From: an uncultured Holophagaceae bacterium
GTDB taxonomy: Bacteria > Acidobacteriota > Holophagae > Holophagales > Holophagaceae
Direction: 5' to 3'
Length of the DNA stretch: 55,833 nucleotides
NCBI GenBank assembly: GCA_903884655.1
Contig: CAISFO010000027.1
Location: 1-55,833, forward strand
Both the position numbers and the translations under genes were made by a program. Below are positions 1-7,817 of the stretch, piece by piece (the first letter of the stretch is position 1; the number at the start of each line of letters is the position of its first letter). The notes beneath the pieces are model-generated. The model ran no database searches. It was not told where the DNA came from and saw only the letters and a list, made by a program, of their open reading frames with translations.

Positions 1-636
1 CATGAAGCCGAAGTCGCCGATGCGGTTGGTGACGAAGGCCTTCTTGCCGGCGACGGCGGCGAATTCCTTCTCGAAGTAGAAGCCGATGAGCAGGTACGAG
101 CAGAGACCCACGCCTTCCCAGCCCAGGAACATCATCATGATGTTGGCGCCCAGCACCAGGTTCAGCATGCTGAACACGAACAGGTTCAGGTAGGCCATGA
201 AGCGGTAGTAGCGGCCGTCATTGCGCTCTTCGGCCATGTAGCCGGTGCTGAAGAGGTGGATGAGGAAGCCCGCCCCGGTGACCAGCAGGGCCATGCAGCC
301 CGAAAGCACGTCGAACTTGTAGGCCCACTGGATCTTGTAGGTGCTGAGGCCGCCCAGGACGCGGGCCCCGCCCACATCGAACCAGGTCCAGAGGCTCTGG
401 TGGAGGGACCGGCCCTCAGCAGGCAGACCGATGAGCTGGACGAAGTGGTAGAGGGTGAGCAGGAAGGCCAGGCCCACACTGCCCAGGGCGAAGAAGTCCA
501 CCACCTTGGTGCTCTTCAGCTTCCGGCCGCTGAGGCCGTTGATGAGGAACCCGAAGAGGGGCAGGAAGGGTATCAGCCACAGCAGGGTGCTGGGCTGCGA
601 GGCGGCGATGTGTTCCATGGTCATGATCGTCGTCAT
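1..636 (-). CDS. nuoL: NADH-quinone oxidoreductase subunit L, 5' part only (NuoL)
   Basis: This is a proton-pumping antiporter-like subunit of the complex I membrane arm. Only the first 212 codons are present; the gene runs off the left edge of the window, and family members are usually about 600 to 660 residues. The reading frame stays open to base 1. It contains the conserved stretch with GWEGVGLCSYLLIGFY followed by KAFVTNRIGDFGF, which is diagnostic for NuoL, NdhF and ND5. The ATG at 636 overlaps the nuoK stop codon in an ATGA arrangement, so translation is probably coupled. Several hydrophobic segments are visible, as expected for a polytopic inner-membrane protein. It is the last gene visible in the nuo operon; nuoM and nuoN would be expected beyond the edge. 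Confidence 0.95.
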   Translation of the reverse strand, partial: MTTIMTMEHIAASQPSTLLWLIPFLPLFGFLINGLSGRKLKSTKVVDFFALGSVGLAFLLTLYHFVQLIGLPAEGRSLHQSLWTWFDVGGARVLGGLSTYKIQWAYKFDVLSGCMALLVTGAGFLIHLFSTGYMAEERNDGRYYRFMAYLNLFVFSMLNLVLGANIMMMFLGWEGVGLCSYLLIGFYFEKEFAAVAGKKAFVTNRIGDFGFM

Positions 637-935
637 CCCTTCAGCAGGTTGATGTCATCCACCTGGACGGTGTCGCGCTTGCGGTAGAGGGCCACCACCA
701 GCGCGAGGCCCACGGCCACCTCGGCAGCGGCGAAGCCCATGACCAGCAGGGCGAAGGCCTGGCCGGAGACTGAGCCGCTGTGACGGGCGAAGGCGATGAA
801 GTTCAGGTTGGCGGCGTTGAGCATGAGCTCCACGCACATCAGGATGATCAGGGCATTGCGGCGGATCAGCACGCCGGCGATGCCGATGGAGAAGAGCCCG
901 AAGGACACGAGGAGGACCGCGTTGAGGCTGACCAT
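633..935 (-). CDS. nuoK: NADH-quinone oxidoreductase subunit K (NuoK)
   Basis: A small polytopic membrane subunit of complex I, 100 residues, the same length as E. coli NuoK. Three hydrophobic helices are visible. The family hallmarks are present: a conserved Glu in the second helix (CVELMLNAANLN) and a second one in the third helix (FAAAEVAVGLAL), both in the proton path. The ATG at 935 overlaps the nuoJ stop (TGATG). A GTG one codon upstream is also open but less likely. The 3' end overlaps the nuoL start by four bases. Confidence 0.95.
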   Translation of the reverse strand: MVSLNAVLLVSFGLFSIGIAGVLIRRNALIILMCVELMLNAANLNFIAFARHSGSVSGQAFALLVMGFAAAEVAVGLALVVALYRKRDTVQVDDINLLKG

Positions 936-1486
936 CACACCCGCTCCGTCTTTGCCAGGACCACCGCGCCCACCAGGGCCACCAGGAGGATCACGCTGAG
1001 GATCTCGAAGGGCAGCAGGTAGTCCGCGAAAAGCCCGCGGCTAACCGCCTGGGCATTCTGCTTGGCCACGTTCAGGCCCTGGGCGAGTTCGGGCCGGAGT
1101 ACCAGCGCCTCGACAGAGGCCGTCCCAAAGATCACTTTCCGGAACACACCCATGAATGCAGCAGCGCCGAAGAGGACGGCCACCACGGCGTACCTCGACT
1201 GGGCCTGGAAGACCTCCTTCTCCTTCTTCTTGCTCATTTCCACGAGCATGACCACGAAGAGGAAGAGCACCACGATGCCCCCGGCGTAGACCAGGATCTG
1301 GGCCATGCCCAGGAACTCGGCCTCCAGGGAGAGGAAGCAGCCGGCAATGCAGAGCATGGCGAAGAGGAAGCCGAGCACGCTGTGCACGGCGCTCCGGGAG
1401 GCCACCATGAACGCGGCGCTGCCCAGAGCCATGACGCCGAAGATGGCGAACATGTTCCGGCCAATCGTTTCGAGTAGATGTTCCAT
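935..1486 (-). CDS. nuoJ: NADH-quinone oxidoreductase subunit J (NuoJ)
   Basis: A membrane subunit of complex I, 183 residues with about five hydrophobic helices. The stretch FLGMAQILVYAGGIVVLFLF is the conserved third-helix region of NuoJ/ND6, which carries the pi-bulge in known structures. I chose the ATG at 1486 because AAGGA lies eight bases upstream; a GTG at 1507 would add seven unconserved residues. It sits between nuoI (34 bases upstream) and nuoK (overlapping) in the same operon. Confidence 0.94.
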   Translation of the reverse strand: MEHLLETIGRNMFAIFGVMALGSAAFMVASRSAVHSVLGFLFAMLCIAGCFLSLEAEFLGMAQILVYAGGIVVLFLFVVMLVEMSKKKEKEVFQAQSRYAVVAVLFGAAAFMGVFRKVIFGTASVEALVLRPELAQGLNVAKQNAQAVSRGLFADYLLPFEILSVILLVALVGAVVLAKTERV

Positions 1487-1520
1487 GGGGCGTCCTTGGA
1501 TAAGCACGAAGGGGGAAGGG

Positions 1521-2024
1521 TCAGTCGTCAGCCACGCTGAACTTGCCCACCGGGGAGGGCTCGTACATGTTGTGCGCCAGCCCTTCCATCCCGATGGAGA
1601 AGTCCTCGCGGTTGTAGGTGGCCAGCTCGAACTGGTGGTTCAGGATGATGGAATCGAAGCCGCAGCTCTCCACGCAGAACTCGCAGAAGATGCATCGCTC
1701 CATCTCGAAGTCGTAGCGCACGGGGAAGGGCATCTTGCGGCCTTCCTTCTTGCCCTTCTCGATGGTGATCACCTGGGTGGGGCAGATCTTCTCGCAGGCC
1801 AGGCAGCAGACGCACTTGATCTCGCCCTGCTCGTCCTTGAGCAGCGTGAGCCGGCCACGGTAGCGGGGCTGGACCTTGGCCACCACCTCGGGGTATTCGG
1901 ACACGATGTGGAAGGGCACCTTGCGCCGGTTGGCCGTGAAGAACACCTTGCAGAAGTGCTTGCCCGTGATGGACAGGCCCTTGGCGATGTCGAAGGGGAT
2001 GAGGGTCCGGAGGAGTTTGTTCAT
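1521..2024 (-). CDS. nuoI: NADH-quinone oxidoreductase subunit I, two [4Fe-4S] clusters (NuoI)
   Basis: A peripheral-arm ferredoxin-like subunit that passes electrons to cluster N2 in NuoB. The 167-residue product has two cysteine motifs: Cys71, 74, 77 and 81 (followed by Pro), and Cys111, 114, 117 and 121. The second motif ends Cys-Gly rather than the usual Cys-Pro, and the first has an additional Cys73. Both clusters should still form because all eight ligand cysteines are present. It lies 9 bases downstream of nuoH in the operon. Confidence 0.95.
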   Translation of the reverse strand: MNKLLRTLIPFDIAKGLSITGKHFCKVFFTANRRKVPFHIVSEYPEVVAKVQPRYRGRLTLLKDEQGEIKCVCCLACEKICPTQVITIEKGKKEGRKMPFPVRYDFEMERCIFCEFCVESCGFDSIILNHQFELATYNREDFSIGMEGLAHNMYEPSPVGKFSVADD

Positions 2025-2033
2025 GGTCGGCCC

Positions 2034-3197
2034 CTAGGCGAAGCAGCGGACGAGGGCCGCCAGCAGGAGGTTGAACAGGGCCAGTGGGATGAGGTATTTC
2101 CACGCCACGCTCATGACCTGGTCATACCGGTAGCGGGGGATCGTGCCGCGGACCCAGATGTAGGTGAAGAGCAGGAAGATGATCTTCACCACGAAGAAGA
2201 TCGCGTGGGGCTCGCCGAACCAGGACAGGAAGGCAGGCAGAAAGGGGTTCACCAGGCCCTGGAGCCCGAAAGGCAGGAGCCAGGGGCCGCCCAGGAAGAA
2301 GCCCGAAGCCAGGGCCGCCACCACGGTCATGTTGATGTACTCGGCCAGGTAGAAGAACCCGAACTTCATGCCGGAGTACTCGGTGTGGAAGCCCGCCACC
2401 AGCTCGTTCTCCGCTTCGGGCATGTCGAAGGGCAGCCGGTTGGTTTCCGCGAAGCCGCAGGTGAGGTAGATCAGGAACCCGAGGATCTGGGGCACCAGCC
2501 CCCAGAAGGGAAGGCCCACGGCCATGCGGGCTGACATCTCGCCGAAGTTGAGGCTGGCGGAGAGCACCACTGGCGCCAGCAGGCTGATGGCCAGGGGCAC
2601 TTCGTAGCTCACCATCTGGGCCGCGCTGCGCAGGCCACCCAGGAGGGGGTACTTGGAGTTGGAGGCCCAGCCCGCCAGCACGATGCCGTAGACGCCGACG
2701 CTGGCCACACCCAGGATCCAGAGCAGGCCCACGTTGATGTCGGCGATGCCGCCCGACACGGGCAGGCCGCCCACGAAGGGGAACCACTTCGGGAAGGTGA
2801 AGAAGACGCCAGGCACGAAGGAGACCGCCGCGAACACGACCACCGCGGACACCATGCTGATGGCCGGGGCGATGAAGAACACGAACCTGTCGGCCTTGGC
2901 CGGGATGATGTCCTCCTTGAGGATCAGCTTGAGGACGTCGGCCACCAGGCCGGGGATGCCGCGCCAGTAGGACAGGACGGGGATGCGGCCCCACTTCCAC
3001 ATGCCGCGGTTCATCCAGCCGGTGATGCCCACATGGCCGCTGGCCACGCGGGTGGAGCCCAGGCGCTGCTGCAGGTAGCCCAGGACCTTCCGCTCGGCGA
3101 ACACGGTGAGGGGCACGACGACGAAGACGAAGATCACCACCAGCAGGCACTGGACGAGCGTGATCACGATGGACTGGGTGAGGGTCGGAATGGGCAT
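2034..3197 (-). CDS. nuoH: NADH-quinone oxidoreductase subunit H (NuoH)
   Basis: The membrane subunit at the junction with the peripheral arm, forming part of the quinone chamber. It has 387 residues, somewhat longer than usual (about 325 to 350). Family marks are the ERKVLGYLQQR segment after helix 1, LKEDIIPAKAD at residues 93 to 103, and the loop with FAETNRLPFDMPEAENELVAG. The extra length is largely an insertion at about residues 52 to 80, between the RLGSTRV sequence and the KEDIIP loop. The gene follows nuoD directly, with no nuoE, nuoF or nuoG between them. Confidence 0.95.
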   Translation of the reverse strand: MPIPTLTQSIVITLVQCLLVVIFVFVVVPLTVFAERKVLGYLQQRLGSTRVASGHVGITGWMNRGMWKWGRIPVLSYWRGIPGLVADVLKLILKEDIIPAKADRFVFFIAPAISMVSAVVVFAAVSFVPGVFFTFPKWFPFVGGLPVSGGIADINVGLLWILGVASVGVYGIVLAGWASNSKYPLLGGLRSAAQMVSYEVPLAISLLAPVVLSASLNFGEMSARMAVGLPFWGLVPQILGFLIYLTCGFAETNRLPFDMPEAENELVAGFHTEYSGMKFGFFYLAEYINMTVVAALASGFFLGGPWLLPFGLQGLVNPFLPAFLSWFGEPHAIFFVVKIIFLLFTYIWVRGTIPRYRYDQVMSVAWKYLIPLALFNLLLAALVRCFA

Positions 3198-3216
3198 GGT
3201 CGGATGTCCTCGTCGC

Positions 3217-4317
3217 CTAGCGGTCGATCTCGCCGAGCACGATGTCCAGGGTGCCGATGGCCGCGACGATATCCGCGATCAGGCCTCCCTCAGCCATCTT
3301 GGGCAGGGATTGGAGGTTGATGAAGCCAGGAGCCCGCACGTGGAAGCGGTAGGGATTCCCGCTGCCCTTCTCGCCCACCAGGTAGTAGCCGAGCTCGCCC
3401 TTGGGGGCCTCGGTGGCGTGGTAGACCTCGTTGACCTCGGCCTTCAGGATCTTGGGGATCTTGGCCATGACGGGCCCTTCGGGCATGCCGTCCATGCACT
3501 GCTGGATGATGCGGGCGCTCTGCCGCATCTCTTCCATGCGGACCAGGTACCGGGCGTAGGTGTCGGCCTCGGTCTTGGTGGGGACTTCGAAGTCCATCTC
3601 CGCGTAGGCGGCGTAGGGGAAGGCCTTGCGGATGTCGTAGGGCACCCCGGCGGCTCGCAGCACCGGGCCCGTGACGCCCAGGGCGATGGCATCCTCGGCG
3701 CTGAGCTTGGCCACACCGATGGTGCGCTTCTTCCAGATGCGGTTCTCGCTCAGCAGGTTCTCGTATTCCTCGAGGCACGTGGGGAACTTGGCGAGGAACT
3801 TCTTCACCAGCTTCTCGAAGCCGGGGGGCAGATCCTCCCGCAGGCCACCGATGCGGAAGGCCGTGGTGGTGAGGCGGGAGCCGCAGAAGGCCTCGTTCAT
3901 GTCGAGGATGTCCTCGCGCTCGCGGAAGGCGTAGAGGAAGACCGTCATGGCGCCGATGTCCAGGGCGTGGGTCGCCAGCCAGATCAAGTGGGAGGCCAGG
4001 CGGTTGAACTCGTTGAGCATCGTGCGGATGTACTGGGCGCGGCGAGGCACCGTGATGCCGAAGAGTTTCTCGTTGGCCTCGGCCCAGCCCAGGTTGTTGG
4101 CCACGGCGGAACAGTAGTCCATGCGGTCCGTCCAGACCTGGCCCTGGAAGAAGGTCTGGTTCTCGCAGATCTTTTCCACGCCCCGGTGCAGGTAGCCGAT
4201 CATCGGTCTGCAGTGGGTGATGGTCTCGCCATCGAGCCGCAGCTTCACCCGGAGGACACCGTGGGTGGACGGGTGCTGAGGGCCAAGGTTGATCTCCATT
4301 TCCTCGTTCTTGAACAT
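3217..4317 (-). CDS. nuoD: NADH-quinone oxidoreductase subunit D (NuoD)
   Basis: The 49-kDa-type subunit that lines the quinone-reduction site together with NuoB. It has 366 residues, slightly shorter than the common length of about 400. The N-terminus carries the family signature NLGPQHPSTHGVLR with the quinone-site His, followed by GYLHRGVEKICE. The C-terminus ends with the hydrogenase-like IGTLDIVLGEIDR. Three bases separate it from nuoC, so the two are probably coupled. It is a separate gene here, not a NuoCD fusion. Confidence 0.96.
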   Translation of the reverse strand: MFKNEEMEINLGPQHPSTHGVLRVKLRLDGETITHCRPMIGYLHRGVEKICENQTFFQGQVWTDRMDYCSAVANNLGWAEANEKLFGITVPRRAQYIRTMLNEFNRLASHLIWLATHALDIGAMTVFLYAFREREDILDMNEAFCGSRLTTTAFRIGGLREDLPPGFEKLVKKFLAKFPTCLEEYENLLSENRIWKKRTIGVAKLSAEDAIALGVTGPVLRAAGVPYDIRKAFPYAAYAEMDFEVPTKTEADTYARYLVRMEEMRQSARIIQQCMDGMPEGPVMAKIPKILKAEVNEVYHATEAPKGELGYYLVGEKGSGNPYRFHVRAPGFINLQSLPKMAEGGLIADIVAAIGTLDIVLGEIDR

Positions 4318-4320
4318 GGA

Positions 4321-5199
4321 TCACTCCGCCTTGGGCTGCTTGAGGTTGATGCCCAACTGGCCGGCCTTCTGCATGGCGATGAGCTCAAGCCTGCCGCCCC
4401 GGTCCTCGCGGAAGGAGATGTCGCGCTGGCCCCAGCCCACCACGGGGTAGTCCTTGCGGAGCGGGTAGCCTTCCCAGTCCTCGGGGCAGAGGATGCGGGT
4501 CATGTCGGGGTGGTTCGCGAAGCGGATGCCGAGCATGTCGTAGATCTCGCGTTCCATCCAGTTGGCGCTGGGGTAGACGGCGCAGGCGCTTTCGGGGATG
4601 AAGCCCTCGGGCACCAGGATCCGCAGGCGGAGGCGCTTTCTCCGGCTGATGCTGGTCAAGTGGTAGACCACGCTGAAAGCGAACTCCTTGGCGGCGGGGT
4701 AGTGGGTGGCCGACTGGTCCGCCAGCATTTCGTAGTTGAGCTTGGCGTCCTGGCGGCAGAGCTGGAGAACTTCAAGAATGGCGTCCTTGGACACCTGGCA
4801 GGTCAGTTCCCCGGCCTGCTCGAAGATCTCTTCCACTTTGCTTCCGAGGACTTCCTGGAGGTGGAGGAGATCCGCATCCTTCGGTTCCTGGGGCCAGGGG
4901 GTCTTCAGGTCGTTGTCATCCTTGCGGGGGACGGCGCGCACCGGAGGCTTGGGGGCGTCTTTGCCCTCGGCCTCGGCCTTGGCCTTGGCCACCTCGAAAT
5001 CGGCCAGCTGCTTCGCCCACTTGGCCTCGTCGGCCGCTGCGGCCGCCTTCACTTCGGCCTGGTAGGTCTTCAGGCTCGGCAGGGGCACCGTCTTGGGCAG
5101 GACGATCTGCCGCTGGGGGGAAGCGGCGTAGTCGTAGACATAGGGTCCGGCAGGAGCCTCCGGGGTTTCCGGCGGCTGGGGGAGGGTCTCGTCCGCCAT
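4321..5199 (-). CDS. nuoC: NADH-quinone oxidoreductase subunit C with long N-terminal extension (NuoC)
   Basis: The 30-kDa-type peripheral subunit. The C-terminal half is clear NuoC: REIYDMLGIRFANHPDMTRI followed by WEGYPLRKDYP. The product is 292 residues, whereas family members are commonly about 160 to 220. The extra part is an N-terminal region of roughly 110 residues, rich in Ala, Lys, Glu and Pro, with a likely helical, charged stretch near residues 45 to 80. The ATG at 5199 overlaps the nuoB stop (ATGA), and the same frame is open further upstream only as antisense or shadow sequence. The extension is encoded in frame without a break, so it is not a sequencing frameshift. Confidence 0.93.
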   Translation of the reverse strand: MADETLPQPPETPEAPAGPYVYDYAASPQRQIVLPKTVPLPSLKTYQAEVKAAAAADEAKWAKQLADFEVAKAKAEAEGKDAPKPPVRAVPRKDDNDLKTPWPQEPKDADLLHLQEVLGSKVEEIFEQAGELTCQVSKDAILEVLQLCRQDAKLNYEMLADQSATHYPAAKEFAFSVVYHLTSISRRKRLRLRILVPEGFIPESACAVYPSANWMEREIYDMLGIRFANHPDMTRILCPEDWEGYPLRKDYPVVGWGQRDISFREDRGGRLELIAMQKAGQLGINLKQPKAE

Positions 5200-5708
5200 C
5201 AGCCGACCTCCTCGAAGATGTCCTTGTACCGGTCGGCCAGGCTGCTGGTCATGATCTTGTCCTGCAGTTTCATGAACCCGTAGATGAGGGACTCGGGTCG
5301 GGGTGGGCAGCCGGGGATGAAGACATCCACCGGGATGACCTTGTCCACGCCCTGCACGGTGTGGTACGAGTCGAAGGGCCCACCGGCGGTGGCGCAGGAG
5401 CCCATGGCGATGACCCACTTGGGCTCGGGCATCTGGTCGTAGAGGATCTTGATGGTGGGGGCCATCTTGTAGGTGACCGTGCCCGCGATGATCATCAGGT
5501 CGGCCTGACGGGGGGTGGCGCGGAAGATGCCGGCGCCGAAGCGGTCGAAGTCGAAGCGGCTGGCGCCCGCGGCCATCATCTCGATGGCGCAGCAGGCCAG
5601 GCCGAAGGTGACTGGCCACACGCTCGTGGCGCGGGACCAGTTCATGACCTTCTCCACCTTGGTGGTGATGAGGATCTGCTCAAAGGCGCTGGGCTGCATT
5701 ATTCCCAT
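5199..5708 (-). CDS. nuoB: NADH-quinone oxidoreductase subunit B, cluster N2 (NuoB)
   Basis: This subunit holds the terminal [4Fe-4S] cluster N2, which reduces quinone. The 169-residue product has all four ligands: the adjacent pair Cys39-Cys40 in [11 protein letters not shown], Cys105 in [10 protein letters not shown] and Cys134 in [10 protein letters not shown] chose the ATG at 5708 because GGAG is placed about eight bases upstream. The internal ATG at 5699 overlaps the nuoA stop and is an equally possible start. It overlaps both neighbours, nuoA and nuoC. Confidence 0.95.
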   Translation of the reverse strand: MGIMQPSAFEQILITTKVEKVMNWSRATSVWPVTFGLACCAIEMMAAGASRFDFDRFGAGIFRATPRQADLMIIAGTVTYKMAPTIKILYDQMPEPKWVIAMGSCATAGGPFDSYHTVQGVDKVIPVDVFIPGCPPRPESLIYGFMKLQDKIMTSSLADRYKDIFEEVG

Positions 5709-6052
5709 GTGAGGGCTCCCTTGGACCAGATGTAGCCGTAACCGAACAGCAGGAGGAACAGGAACAGGCCCAGTTCGATGGCGCCGAAGACAGCCAGTTC
5801 CTTCATCTGGATGGCCCAGGGCATCAGGAAGACCGTTTCCACGTCGAACACGAGGAACATCACGGCCACCAGGTAGTAGCGCACCGAGAACTTCTCCCGG
5901 GCCTCGGTGGTGGTGACGATGCCGCACTCGTAGGACGAGTATTTCGCGGCACTGGGCCAACTAGGGCGCAGGAGCCACGATAAATTCCAAATGATGATCG
6001 GCAGGGCCACTGCTACCAGGATCAGCAGCAGGATGGACGCGTACCCACGCAT
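5699..6052 (-). CDS. nuoA: NADH-quinone oxidoreductase subunit A (NuoA)
   Basis: A small membrane subunit, 117 residues with three hydrophobic helices. The loop between helices 1 and 2 carries the conserved [20 protein letters not shown], and helix 2 carries the acidic [14 protein letters not shown], both typical of NuoA/ND3. The ATG at 6052 has GGAGG five bases upstream. It is the first gene of the operon, and a possible promoter is listed separately at 6072-6100. Confidence 0.95.
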   Translation of the reverse strand: MRGYASILLLILVAVALPIIIWNLSWLLRPSWPSAAKYSSYECGIVTTTEAREKFSVRYYLVAVMFLVFDVETVFLMPWAIQMKELAVFGAIELGLFLFLLLFGYGYIWSKGALTWE

Positions 6053-6071
6053 GGAGCCTCCAGAACACATC

Positions 6072-6100
6072 ATTGTGTCGGCCGGTCCCGCACAGGTCAA
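6072..6100 (-). promoter_or_regulatory. possible sigma-70-type promoter for the nuo operon
   Basis: Reading the minus strand, TTGACC (6100-6095) is followed after 17 bases by CACAAT (6077-6072). The expected transcription start lies about a dozen bases before the nuoA ATG. The -35 matches well and the -10 only partly. No other site in this short divergent region looks better, but the call rests on consensus matching alone. Confidence 0.4.
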
Positions 6101-6185
6101 CGATCTAAGCCAACCTTCCCATCCTTTGTGACCCATGCCCCAATCTGGCCGTTCGGCGCCTTCCCCCTTCCGATACGATGCTTCC

Positions 6186-7817
6186 ATGTCCACACCCAAT
6201 CCGCCGGTCCCCTCTGATGCTGTCGCCACAGGCGATCAGTCCATCGCCAATTTCAGGCCCGCCCGGGAGCTCTACCCGACCCTGGACCTCACCCGCGAGC
6301 CGGTCGACTTCGCCCTGTTCCAGGCCCTGCCCCTGGACCTGATGTTCAAGCACCACTTTGTGCCTGTGCAGGAGCGGGAAGGTGTCCTGTGGCTGGCCAT
6401 GGCCGATCCCCTGGACATCCCCACCCAGGACATGCTGCGACTGAGATTAAAACGACCCCTGCGGTTCGCCGCCGCGCCCCTGGCCCAGATCCAGGAAGTG
6501 TTGAAGAAGTCCGAAAGCGGCCAGAAGGTCATGGACGAGGCCGGCGAGGCCCTGAAGGTCCAGGTGCTCCACGAAGAGGACTGGGATGACGAAGTCCTGG
6601 ATCTGGAGCGCCTCACGGACAAGGACGAGGCCCCCATCGTCCGCCTGGTGGACACGACCATCTTCAACGCCCTCCAGCGGCGCGCCTCTGACATCCACCT
6701 GGAAACCATGGCCACGGGGTTCCAGATCAAGTACCGCATCGACGGCAGCCTCTATCCCGCCGCCGATCCCATCGACCGTCGCTTCGCCTCGCCCATCATC
6801 AGCCGCATCAAGGTCATGTCCGAGCTGGACATCGCCGAGAAGCGGAAACCCCAGGACGGGCGCTTCAAGCTCAAGGTGCGGGGGCGGGCCATCGACTTCC
6901 GCGTGAGCATCATGCCCACCATCCACGGCGAGGACGCGGTCATCCGCATCCTGGACAAGGAAAACCTCACCGAGGAGTTCCAGGCTTTGTCCCTGGAGAT
7001 CCTCGGCTTCTCCGAGAACGAGCTGAAGCGTCTGCGCCGGTTCTCCCGGGAGCCCTACGGCATGTTCCTCGTGACGGGCCCCACGGGCTCCGGCAAGACC
7101 ACCACCCTCTACGCGGTGATCAGCGAGATCAAATCCCCCGAGGACAAAATCATCACCATCGAGGATCCCGTCGAATACCAGCTCGAGGGCGTCACCCAGA
7201 TCCCCGTCAACGAAAAGAAGGGCCTCACCTTCGCCCTGGGCCTGCGCTCCATCCTGCGCCACGATCCCGACAAGATCCTCGTGGGCGAGATCCGCGATCC
7301 CGAGACCGCCCAGATCGCCATCCAGTCCGCCCTGACGGGCCACCTGGTCTTCACCACCGTCCACGCCAACAACGTGCTGGACGTGCTGGGCCGCTTCCAG
7401 CACATGGGAGTCGAGGTCTACAACTTCGTGTCTTCCCTCAACTGCATCCTGGCCCAGCGGCTCATCCGCGTGCTCTGCCCCAAGTGCAAGCGGCCCGCCC
7501 CGATCCCCTCGACCCAGGAACTGGAGGAGAACGGCGTGGACGAGGCCTGGCTACGCAGTGCCACCCTCTTCGACCGGGTGGGCTGTGTGGATTGCCATGG
7601 CACGGGCTTCCGGGGTCGCCAGGCCATCATCGAATTCATGGGCCTCAACGACGAGCTCCGGGAGCTGCTCATCCAGCGGGCCCCAGTCCGCGAGGTGAAG
7701 GCCGCCGCCCGCCGGGGCGGGATGCAGTTCCTGCGGGAGAGCGCCATCGAGAAGGTGCGGGCGGGGATCACCACGTTCGCGGAGATCAACAAGGTGACCT
7801 TCCGGGAAGGCTCGTGA
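6186..7817 (+). CDS. GspE/PilB-family secretion ATPase, orphan
   Basis: A hexameric ATPase of the type II secretion / type IV pilus assembly family, 543 residues. The N-terminal 150 residues resemble the GspE/PilB N-terminal domain. The Walker A motif GPTGSGKT is at residues 298 to 305, followed by the Asp box, Walker B (ILVGEIRDPETA) and His box (TTVHANN). A zinc-type four-cysteine module, CPKCKR then CVDCHGTGFRGR, lies near residues 445 to 500. The ATG at 6186 is preceded by a TACGAT hexamer six bases upstream and no Shine-Dalgarno sequence, so the message may be leaderless. No other secretion gene flanks it; the real pilB is at 40678-42516. The next gene overlaps its stop codon. Confidence 0.9.
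   Translation: MSTPNPPVPSDAVATGDQSIANFRPARELYPTLDLTREPVDFALFQALPLDLMFKHHFVPVQEREGVLWLAMADPLDIPTQDMLRLRLKRPLRFAAAPLAQIQEVLKKSESGQKVMDEAGEALKVQVLHEEDWDDEVLDLERLTDKDEAPIVRLVDTTIFNALQRRASDIHLETMATGFQIKYRIDGSLYPAADPIDRRFASPIISRIKVMSELDIAEKRKPQDGRFKLKVRGRAIDFRVSIMPTIHGEDAVIRILDKENLTEEFQALSLEILGFSENELKRLRRFSREPYGMFLVTGPTGSGKTTTLYAVISEIKSPEDKIITIEDPVEYQLEGVTQIPVNEKKGLTFALGLRSILRHDPDKILVGEIRDPETAQIAIQSALTGHLVFTTVHANNVLDVLGRFQHMGVEVYNFVSSLNCILAQRLIRVLCPKCKRPAPIPSTQELEENGVDEAWLRSATLFDRVGCVDCHGTGFRGRQAIIEFMGLNDELRELLIQRAPVREVKAAARRGGMQFLRESAIEKVRAGITTFAEINKVTFREGS

Noticed and set aside
1305..2534. Long plus-strand open frame (409 codons) opposite nuoI and nuoH
   Set aside because: Its His/Gly/Glu-rich composition is that of an antisense shadow of GC-rich coding DNA; the minus strand has unmistakable complex I genes here.
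3106..5283. Very long plus-strand open frame (725 codons) opposite nuoD and nuoC
   Set aside because: It is the complement of genuine nuoD/nuoC codons and shows no domain, signal peptide or ribosome-binding site.
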